A DNA stretch of 12,914 nt from 2-02-FULL-45-10 sp964478235 (GTDB taxonomy: Bacteria > Patescibacteriota > Patescibacteriia > Magasanikbacterales > GWA2-37-8). The position numbers were made by a program, and so were the translations under genes. Position 1 is the first letter of the stretch, and each line of letters begins with the position of its first letter. The stretch lies in the NCBI GenBank assembly GCA_964478235.1, contig CAYZGX010000016.1, positions 1-12,914 of the forward strand. The letters run 5' to 3'. Below the pieces are notes generated by a model. The model was not told where the DNA came from. It did not search any database and saw only the letters and a program-made list of their open reading frames with translations. Shown one piece after another: positions 6,818 through 12,414 of this stretch.

Positions 6818-8060
6818 CTTTAAATATCTTATTGAAAATAGTATCCAGCTCGCCTATGGCGCGCTCAAGCGTCAACGAGGACGAAGTATCTTGACGATGC
6901 TCGCGATTAGTATTGGTATTGCGGCGGTGATTACGATTAACGCTGCCGGAGCTGGTATTCAGCGCTTTGTACTTGGTCAGCTCGATGTTTTTGGTGCTGA
7001 TACTCTTTGGATTGAACCTCGGGTACCAAGCAATCGCCAGGGGGCCGGCTTTGGCGATGTTGGTATTACCATTACCACCATGAAAGAGAAGGATGTCCGA
7101 GATATTTTGAAACATCCTAATGTGGTGACAGCCTCTGGGGCGGTCAACGGGCAAGAAGCGGTAAGCTACCAAGGACAAATTAAAAAAATTATGTTGATGG
7201 GGCGAGGCGCTTCCATGCCTGAGGTGGAAAAAGTAGAAATTATTGAAGGCCGTTTTTATACCCAAGATGAAGAAGATTCGCTCGCGACAGTGGTAGTTTT
7301 AGGTTTTAAAGCCAAAGAAAAATTATTTGGCGACAGTGAAGCGGCTGAAAAAACTATTTATATCGGCGGTAAAACCTTTCGCGTGGTTGGTGTATTAGCT
7401 GAGCGGGGGAGTGCTTTTTTTATGGATATGGATAATGTAGTTTTTGTCCCGACCAAAACCATGCAAAAGCGTATTCTGGGTATTGATTATTACCAAGGTA
7501 TTCAGGTGCGGATGCGTGACGGAGCAAAAACCAAAGAAACGGTAGAAGATATTCAGGCGTTGATGCTTGAGAATCATAATATCACCGATCCAGAAAAACG
7601 AGACTTTGAAGTGCAGTCAACGGCTGACGCTCAAGAAACACTGACGACCGTCACTGGCGGGCTCACTTTACTACTTATTGCTCTGGTCTGTATTTCGCTC
7701 ATTGTCGGTGGGGTAGGGATTATGAATATTATGTATGTGTCGGTGGCGGAACGCACGTTTGAAATTGGGTTGCGCAAATCGCTGGGCGCTACCAAAAAAG
7801 CGGTGCTCTGGCAGTTTTTGGCCGAAGCAGTGCTGATTACTCTTGGCGGCGGCATTGTCGGGGTAGTTATTGGCACACTCTTGGCCGGCCTCATCTATCT
7901 TATTGCGACCTCGCTTGGTTTCAAATGGGTTTTCTCTATCACTGCGAGCTCGGTGTTGTTGTCAGTTGGCTTTTCGGCTGTCATCGGTTTTATCTTTGGT
8001 CTCTATCCGGCCAAGAAAGCTGCTGAGCTGAATCCAATTGAAGCTTTGCGTAAAGAATAA
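6810..8060 (+). CDS. MacB/FtsX-type ABC permease, second of two
   Basis: A 416-aa protein homologous along its length to the preceding permease. TM1 is near residues 27-49, the extracytoplasmic domain spans about 50-280, and helices lie near 284-308, 338-366 and 379-398. Conserved segments are IVGGVGIMNIMY (298-309), EIGLRKSLGAT (318-328) and the terminal NPIEALRKE. The start at 6810 (ATGAATAA, overlapping the upstream TAA) was preferred over an in-frame TTG at 6795. Two different permeases with one ATPase suggest a heterodimeric transmembrane unit, probably from tandem duplication. The two have clearly diverged in the periplasmic-type domain. It is followed directly by the operon terminator. 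Confidence 0.92.
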   Translation: MNNFKYLIENSIQLAYGALKRQRGRSILTMLAISIGIAAVITINAAGAGIQRFVLGQLDVFGADTLWIEPRVPSNRQGAGFGDVGITITTMKEKDVRDILKHPNVVTASGAVNGQEAVSYQGQIKKIMLMGRGASMPEVEKVEIIEGRFYTQDEEDSLATVVVLGFKAKEKLFGDSEAAEKTIYIGGKTFRVVGVLAERGSAFFMDMDNVVFVPTKTMQKRILGIDYYQGIQVRMRDGAKTKETVEDIQALMLENHNITDPEKRDFEVQSTADAQETLTTVTGGLTLLLIALVCISLIVGGVGIMNIMYVSVAERTFEIGLRKSLGATKKAVLWQFLAEAVLITLGGGIVGVVIGTLLAGLIYLIATSLGFKWVFSITASSVLLSVGFSAVIGFIFGLYPAKKAAELNPIEALRKE

Positions 8061-8073
8061 TAAAAATAGAAAT

Positions 8074-8105
8074 AAAAAAGACGCTTTCAAAAAGCGTCTT
8101 TTTTT
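8074..8105. terminator. Strong bidirectional intrinsic terminator
   Basis: A 14-bp stem: AAAAAAGACGCTTT (8074-8087) pairs with AAAGCGTCTTTTTT (8091-8104), with a 3-nt loop. The GACGC/GCGTC core is flanked by A and T runs, so on both strands the hairpin is followed by a U tract. It ends the plus-strand exporter operon and the minus-strand small-protein unit, which converge here. Confidence 0.93.
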
Positions 8106-8114
8106 CTACTCTAG

Positions 8115-8181
8115 AACCATACAAGATGGTTGCAAAGTAGTGCTGGGCCACTCGGCGACGGTGTATTGTTGCCGGTGACCC
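8115..8181 (-). other. Two hairpins in the 3' untranslated part of the minus-strand unit
   Basis: The stretch 8106-8202 has no gene. It contains a long imperfect hairpin at 8145-8181: GGGTCAC-CGGCAAC on the minus strand against GTCGCCG-A-GTGGCCC, giving 13 pairs including one G-U, one mismatch and one bulge. It also contains a short perfect hairpin AACCAT/ATGGTT at 8115-8131. Neither has a U tract of its own. They lie between the stop of the 94-aa gene and the terminator, so the transcript 3' end is heavily structured. The role (stability, processing or a 3'-derived small RNA) is unknown. Confidence 0.5.
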
Positions 8182-8202
8182 CGTGAGGGTGGGTGGAGCT
8201 GT

Positions 8203-8487
8203 TCACTCCTTGTAGTACGGGTCGAGCTTGCGGCCGAGGCGCCGGAGGAGGATTGCTCCCGCTCCAGAAGCGATGGCGACAACTGATCCGTACATGGCCC
8301 GATCGAGGTGATACCCACAGTCGGGATAGAGGTGGGTCATGTGACCCATCTCGTTCTCGATGAACGTCCAGCCGACAGCTGCGATCATGACGAGGGTGAG
8401 GAACACGGAAATCATAACGAAGAACAATCCGACCGAGATCCGGAGTTCCTCAACGAGGGTGGTGTCTTCCGAAACAATTCGTGACAT
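8203..8487 (-). CDS. Small two-helix membrane protein, unknown function
   Basis: A 94-aa protein, not recognised. The start ATG 8487 is well supported by AGGAGG (8493-8498) 5 nt upstream, the best SD in the window. An acidic N-terminus (residues 6-15) precedes hydrophobic helix 1 (about 18-42). A short loop with a His/Cys cluster (GHM, HLYPDCGYH; 48-60) follows, then helix 2 (about 65-81) and a basic C-terminus (LRRLGRKLDP). By the positive-inside rule the basic C-terminus is cytoplasmic, placing the His/Cys loop outside (inference). The stop is TGA. GC is very high here (42 of 60 bases at 8221-8280), about 20 points above the exporter genes. It is the second gene of a minus-strand unit with the 127-aa protein. 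Confidence 0.72.
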   Translation of the reverse strand: MSRIVSEDTTLVEELRISVGLFFVMISVFLTLVMIAAVGWTFIENEMGHMTHLYPDCGYHLDRAMYGSVVAIASGAGAILLRRLGRKLDPYYKE

Positions 8488-8631
8488 GGTGGCCTCCTCA
8501 GCCGTTGGGGTTATTCTCGATGGTAGTCGAGACCTCTTAGCTTCATCAAGTGAAAGTAAGAGGTCTTGGCAGGAGGGCGGGGTGGGATTGTCTCCACCTG
8601 CCCTCCTGCTGGTGGGGGTGGAGACTTGGCG
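8488..8631 (-). repeat. Intergenic region packed with nested inverted repeats
   Basis: No gene lies in these 144 bases. Inverted repeats seen: TCTCGA/TCGAGA (8515-8520 and 8527-8532). AGACCTCTTA/TAAGAGGTCT (8530-8539 and 8557-8566) with an inner TTCA/TGAA pair. GCAGGAGGGC/GCCCTCCTGC (8569-8578 and 8600-8609) enclosing GGTGG/CCACC. GTCTCCACC/GGTGGAGAC (8590-8598 and 8617-8625). The first and second share three bases, and the fourth uses an arm inside the third, so some of the folds exclude each other. No U tract follows any of them. They lie between the two minus-strand small genes and end 16 nt before the second gene's SD. Confidence 0.65.
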
Positions 8632-9015
8632 CTAGTTCGGGTAGCGGCTGCGCTGGGCGCCGGCCGGCCGGCTGAAGGCGAGGACGCGACCGCCGTAGTC
8701 CTCATGGGGAGGCAGCAGGCTTCCCTGCTCGGCGTCGTACTCCTGGATCCTCCTGAGCTGTTCTTGCATCCTGTCGTCCGACAGGCAGGTCTTCATCGTC
8801 TCGAGCTCATTCGCCCGACGTTCCCGCTGGTTCTTGCTGTTCCAGCGGGTGATGACGAACACGATCGTCGTCGCGCCGAGCACCCAGGTGAAGATGAAGC
8901 CGAACGCCGTCGGCTGGACCTCGCTTCCCAGGATGGTCATGAGCAGGATTGCTCCGATCAGGAAGGCGAAGATCTTCGCGCGCTTGAACTGCTTCTGGAA
9001 CTGCGTCTGGTGCAT
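8632..9015 (-). CDS. Small two-helix membrane protein with charged C-terminal domain, unknown function
   Basis: A 127-aa protein, not recognised. The start ATG 9015 was chosen because AAGGA (9023-9027) lies 7 nt upstream. The frame is open 27 codons further upstream, but that part lies in the structured leader. A basic N-terminus (QFKRAK) precedes helix 1 (about residues 14-31), a short loop (SEVQP), helix 2 (about 37-56), then a strongly charged stretch predicted helical or coiled-coil (about 60-97, rich in R/E/Q) and a Gly/Pro/Arg tail. The basic residues at both ends suggest N and C termini in the cytoplasm (inference). The stop is TAG. GC is 37 of 60 at 8881-8940. A 201-aa frame on the opposite strand across this gene is a shadow of its GC-rich codons. 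Confidence 0.72.
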   Translation of the reverse strand: MHQTQFQKQFKRAKIFAFLIGAILLMTILGSEVQPTAFGFIFTWVLGATTIVFVITRWNSKNQRERRANELETMKTCLSDDRMQEQLRRIQEYDAEQGSLLPPHEDYGGRVLAFSRPAGAQRSRYPN

Positions 9016-9219
9016 TGTCGTATCCTTCTTTCTCCCGTGTGGGGGAAGGTGACCCGAGGACTTATGCAGCGATATCCGCCTGGATATCTTGGGCACTCTC
9101 CGGAATGGACAGAGCCCTTTTGCACCTCAATGTCAGAACAAGCGGTTTCCCAGCTTGTCGTTACCCAATAAAACAGGCTTTTTGGCTAACGACAGGGCAG
9201 GAAAGACGGTAGCTACTAA
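9016..9219 (-). ncRNA. Long structured leader RNA of the small-membrane-protein unit
   Basis: About 204 nt lie between the predicted transcription start (near 9219) and the ATG at 9015. In transcript order the hairpins are: TGTCGTTA/TAACGACA (9194-9187 with 9163-9156), extended inside by CCAA/TTGG. ACAAGC/GCTTGT (9158-9153 with 9143-9138), with a bulged U and a GG-GAAA-CC cap, i.e. a GNRA tetraloop. GGGC...GCCC (9117-9091), broken by symmetric U-U and G-G mismatches. A perfect GATATCC-AGGC-GGATATC (9088-9071). A final hairpin that covers the SD. The first two overlap by 3 nt. I do not recognise a known riboswitch, tmRNA, RNase P, 6S or SRP RNA motif. It could be a cis-regulator, or include a separate small RNA. 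Confidence 0.55.
9024..9049 (-). promoter_or_regulatory. Hairpin able to sequester the SD of the 127-aa gene
   Basis: On the minus strand CCTTC (9049-9045) can pair with GAAGG (9028-9024), which is the SD of the gene starting at 9015. The loop holds an inner CCC/GGG pair (9043-9041 with 9036-9034). If it forms, it would hide the ribosome-binding site. Confidence 0.5.
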
Positions 9220-9224
9220 CGACA
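9156..9224. repeat. Three copies of TAACGACA around the minus-strand transcription start
   Basis: TAACGACA occurs at 9187-9194 and 9217-9224 in the same orientation, 30 bp apart, and inverted (TGTCGTTA) at 9156-9163. The copy at 9217-9224 overlaps the predicted start of the minus-strand transcript. The other two also form the arms of the first leader hairpin, so they may be RNA structure, DNA operators, or both. Confidence 0.5.
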
Positions 9225-9225
9225 C

Positions 9226-9254
9226 AGTATACCACAAAACAAGGGTTTTGTCAA
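9226..9254 (-). promoter_or_regulatory. Near-consensus sigma70-type promoter of the small-membrane-protein unit
   Basis: On the minus strand: TTGACA (plus positions 9249-9254), an exact 17-bp spacer, then TATACT (9226-9231) preceded by TGG, an extended -10. This is the strongest promoter in the window. The predicted start is near 9219, giving a leader of about 200 nt before the ATG at 9015. Confidence 0.82.
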
Positions 9255-9256
9255 GG

Positions 9257-9284
9257 TTGCTTTTTACCGCGACTATGCTACAGT
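9257..9284 (+). promoter_or_regulatory. dnaG: Probable promoter of dnaG
   Basis: TTGCTT (9257-9262), a 16-bp spacer, then TACAGT (9279-9284) preceded by TGC, an extended -10. The predicted start is about 9291, only 3 nt before the ATG. An alternative is TTGTCA (9248-9253) with TATGCT (9274-9279), but its 20-bp spacer is long; it would start about 8 nt before the ATG. Either way the message is nearly leaderless. Confidence 0.5.
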
Positions 9285-9293
9285 AGGCACACT

Positions 9294-11087
9294 ATGACGG
9301 ACACCCAAACAATCAAAGACAAGCTTGATATCGTCCAGATTATAGGGGAGTATATCACACTTAAAAAGGCGGGTGCCAACTGGAAGGCTAATTGCCCCTT
9401 TCATAACGAAAAAAGCCCGTCATTTATGGTTCAGGCTGAGAAACAGATCTGGCATTGTTTTGGTTGTAGCAAAGGTGGAGATGTTTTTACCTTTGTACAA
9501 GAAATTGAAGGATTAGATTTTCGAGAAACGCTCAAACTCTTGGCCAAGCGAGCCGGGGTGGAGCTGTCCAAGAGTTATAACGAAACTGACTCCTCCGAGC
9601 GCAACCGTCTTTTGGCCATTAACACCGCTGCTGCCTATTTTTTTCACCGTATGCTTCTGGATATGGACGCTTCCAAGCCGGCGCGTGATTATCTAGAACG
9701 TCGAGGGATGAAGGCTGAGACAGTTGAAGCCTGGCAGGTGGGGTTTGTGCCCGATCAATGGGATTTACTGACCAAGTATTTATTGAAAAAAGGTCATGGC
9801 ATTAACGATCTTGTTACCGCTGGCCTCACTATCAAGCGAGACAATGCTGACCCGGCTAGTGGGCGAGGCTACTACGATCGTTTTCGCGGACGGGTGATGT
9901 TTCCAATCTGTGATGTCCACGGTAATGTTGTTGGTTTCACCGGGCGCGTTTTGGTGGAGACAGAATTTTCTGGTGGCAAATATGTAAACACCCCGCAAAC
10001 TCCGCTCTATGATAAATCGCGTGTGCTTTATGGTATTCATAAAGCTAAGACAGCAATTAAGTCCGAAGATTTAGCAGTGCTGGTTGAGGGGCAGATGGAT
10101 GTGATCGCTTGTCATCAGGCCGGCATGGCCAATGTTGTCGCCGCATCAGGGACAGCCCTCACCGCTGAACAAATTAAAATTCTCAAACGATACACCACCA
10201 CCGTCGCTATGGCCTTTGATGCTGATAGCGCCGGACAAAATGCTGGCAAGCGTGGCGCTGGTGTCGCGCTCGAAGAAGGTATGAACGTTAAAGTTATTCA
10301 AATCCCGAGCGGGTTTGCCAAAGACGCTGACGAATGTTTAAAAAAAGACAAAGCCGTTTGGTTCAAAGCGGTGGCCGGCGCTACGAGCGTCATGCAATGG
10401 TATTTTGATCTTACCCTTCGCGGAATTGACCGACATGATCCCAAGAAAAAACAGCAGGTCGTTAATGTGCTTTTGGCCGAGATTAGTCGGATTCCGTTTG
10501 CGGTGGAGCGCGATGAATGGCTCAAGCGCTTGTCTGATGAGCTCGCGATTGATATAGATATTTTACGAGCCGAAAGTCGCAAAGTCCGCCCAACCACTAT
10601 TCGGCCAGTGAACCAAACACCTGTCCCCGAGGCGCCAAAAAGTGCAGTCGTGATTCCGGTGGGAAGAATTGAAGCGATTGCCGAAGATTTTTGGTCGGTG
10701 GTGCTCAAATTTCCGCACAACTATGGGGCAGTTCGGGAGAAACTGAAACGAGCCTATTTTAGCGACCCGGCCCTCCTAAGCCTTTACGAAACGGCCGAAA
10801 CATTCTATACTAAGGAAAGTCAATTGAATATCGATGCAATTCGGCACTATTTCGCCAAGGAAGGGGTCGAAAACAGCATTGATATCCTGCTCCTCCGCCC
10901 GTATAAAAACTATACTGAGCTGGCTTCTGGCGATGCGGAAAAAGAGATTATTTCTCTTGCTGTCCGTCTAGCCGAAGAATGGACCAAAGAACGACGGAAA
11001 AAAGTCACCCACGAATTATCGGTGGCTGAAAAAAATGGTGATCGCGCCCGAGTTGATGAGCTGATGCGCGAGCTCCAAACCCTTTAA
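9294..11087 (+). CDS. dnaG: DNA primase DnaG
   Basis: A 597-aa primase that lays RNA primers for replication forks. The N-terminal CHC2 zinc finger has Cys34 and His37 (CPFH) plus Cys55 and Cys58 (CFGC). The catalytic core carries the basic motif RFRGRVMFPI (residues 197-206) and the GRVL/KYVNTP template-binding segments. In the Toprim domain are VEGQMD (264-269, catalytic Glu265), AFDAD (307-311) and KDADE (343-347). The C-terminal third (about 440-597) is divergent and charged, as expected of the helicase-interacting domain, which is poorly conserved. Length is normal for DnaG. The start was chosen for MTDTQTIKDKLDIV, the usual N-terminal helix. It lies 26 nt upstream of rpoD, a pairing found in many bacteria. 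Confidence 0.96.
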   Translation: MTDTQTIKDKLDIVQIIGEYITLKKAGANWKANCPFHNEKSPSFMVQAEKQIWHCFGCSKGGDVFTFVQEIEGLDFRETLKLLAKRAGVELSKSYNETDSSERNRLLAINTAAAYFFHRMLLDMDASKPARDYLERRGMKAETVEAWQVGFVPDQWDLLTKYLLKKGHGINDLVTAGLTIKRDNADPASGRGYYDRFRGRVMFPICDVHGNVVGFTGRVLVETEFSGGKYVNTPQTPLYDKSRVLYGIHKAKTAIKSEDLAVLVEGQMDVIACHQAGMANVVAASGTALTAEQIKILKRYTTTVAMAFDADSAGQNAGKRGAGVALEEGMNVKVIQIPSGFAKDADECLKKDKAVWFKAVAGATSVMQWYFDLTLRGIDRHDPKKKQQVVNVLLAEISRIPFAVERDEWLKRLSDELAIDIDILRAESRKVRPTTIRPVNQTPVPEAPKSAVVIPVGRIEAIAEDFWSVVLKFPHNYGAVREKLKRAYFSDPALLSLYETAETFYTKESQLNIDAIRHYFAKEGVENSIDILLLRPYKNYTELASGDAEKEIISLAVRLAEEWTKERRKKVTHELSVAEKNGDRARVDELMRELQTL

Positions 11088-11113
11088 AAATTATTTATTA
11101 TAAATCTAAGGTC

Positions 11114-12403
11114 ATGGCTGCCAAGTCATCTGCCCCTAAAAAAGGCAAGACAATCAAAAAGCCGGTGGCGAAAATCGCTACCAAGAAAAAAACAGCTCAG
11201 AAGGCTGTTTCCAAGAAGACGACGTTCTTCAAAAAAGATAGCAAAAAATTTGCTCAGCCAAAAAAACTAGTCGCGCACAAAACTAAACCAAACACCTTTG
11301 TACCCGCCGTCGAGCCAACCAGCGATATGCTCTGGGACTTGGTGAAGAAGGGTCGCAATCGTGGATTTGTCACGGAGATTGAATTACTTCGTGTTTTGAC
11401 GTATCCCGAACAATATCTCGACCTCTATGAGGCGTTCTTGGAGTTGTGCGACCGTAACGGTATTACGATTGTCGAAGGGGCCAGTAGCTTGCTCGGCAAC
11501 AAACAAGAATCATCGGATAAATTAAAACAATTCCAAGGTGAACAGCCAGATATGGATGTGCCGTTTGATTTGGGTCAGATCTCCTCTGACTCTATTCAGA
11601 TGTATTTACGTGAAATTGGTAAAATTCCTTTGCTCTCGGGCGAAGAAGAAGTTTCACTCGCCAAGCGCAAAGAGCGTAACGACAAGGCAGCCGAGCGAAA
11701 ATTAGTAGAAGCCAACTTGCGTCTCGTAGTGTCTATTGCTAAAAAATTCGTTGGCAAGAGTTTGTCGCTTCTTGATCTTATTCAAGAAGGCAACATTGGC
11801 CTCTTCCGCGCGGTGAAGAAATTTGACTACCGCAAAGGGTTCAAATTCTCCACGTACGCTACCTGGTGGATTCGCCAGGCGATTACTCGCGCTCTGGCCG
11901 ACCAATCCCGCACCATTCGTATTCCGGTGCACATGGTGGAAACGATTAATCGTTTTCAACAAGTGCAACGTCGCTTGCTCCAAGATCTTGGTCGTGACCC
12001 AACTCCAGAAGAATTAGCCGCTGAAATGGGTGAAGAAGTCACCAAGATTCATCATATTATCAAAATCTCTCAAGACACCATGTCTTTGGAAGTGCCAATC
12101 GGCGACGATGACGAAGATACACAGTTGTCTGACTTTATTGAAGATGTTAAAAATGTTTCGCCAGATCGCTCGGCTGGTCTTCAGATTTTGCGCGATTATG
12201 TCCACCAGGCCATCAAAGATTTGGCTCCACGCGAACAAAAGATTTTGGAGATGCGCTTTGGGCTCGCTGATGGTGTCACCCACACTCTCGAAGAAGTGGG
12301 TCAAGAATTTGGCGTCACCCGCGAACGTATTCGTCAGATTGAAGCCAAAGCTCTCGAAAAGATTCAACATACAGATATTATTACCAAACTTCGAGATTAT
12401 TAA
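11114..12403 (+). CDS. rpoD: Principal RNA polymerase sigma factor RpoD/SigA
   Basis: A 429-aa housekeeping sigma-70 factor that directs RNA polymerase to -35/-10 promoters such as those seen here. Order: a Lys/Ala-rich tail (residues 1-57), a region 1.1-like helical domain (about 68-122), an acidic linker, region 1.2 (about 158-190), region 2 with the -10 recognition segment FSTYATWWIRQAITRALAD (245-263), region 3 (about 270-350), and region 4 with the helix-turn-helix TLEEVGQEFGVTRERIRQIE (391-410). Core motifs are intact. AAGG lies only 2 nt before the ATG, too close to act as a normal SD. AT-rich sequence (TATTAT at 11096-11101) could hold a weak -10, but no -35 is evident, so cotranscription with dnaG is likely. 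The murG-like gene begins 11 nt after its stop. Confidence 0.96.
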   Translation: MAAKSSAPKKGKTIKKPVAKIATKKKTAQKAVSKKTTFFKKDSKKFAQPKKLVAHKTKPNTFVPAVEPTSDMLWDLVKKGRNRGFVTEIELLRVLTYPEQYLDLYEAFLELCDRNGITIVEGASSLLGNKQESSDKLKQFQGEQPDMDVPFDLGQISSDSIQMYLREIGKIPLLSGEEEVSLAKRKERNDKAAERKLVEANLRLVVSIAKKFVGKSLSLLDLIQEGNIGLFRAVKKFDYRKGFKFSTYATWWIRQAITRALADQSRTIRIPVHMVETINRFQQVQRRLLQDLGRDPTPEELAAEMGEEVTKIHHIIKISQDTMSLEVPIGDDDEDTQLSDFIEDVKNVSPDRSAGLQILRDYVHQAIKDLAPREQKILEMRFGLADGVTHTLEEVGQEFGVTRERIRQIEAKALEKIQHTDIITKLRDY

Positions 12404-12414
12404 GTCTTAATCTC

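Noticed and set aside
8566..9171. 201-aa plus-strand open frame opposite the 127-aa gene
   Set aside because: It has no promoter or SD and a low-complexity composition rich in Arg, Gly and Leu. It is explained by the GC-rich third positions of the minus-strand gene, which has an SD, a promoter and clear membrane helices.
9016..9219. Known structural RNA (tmRNA, RNase P, 6S, SRP RNA) in the dnaG upstream region
   Set aside because: None of the diagnostic conserved sequences of these RNAs could be found. Only generic hairpins are present.
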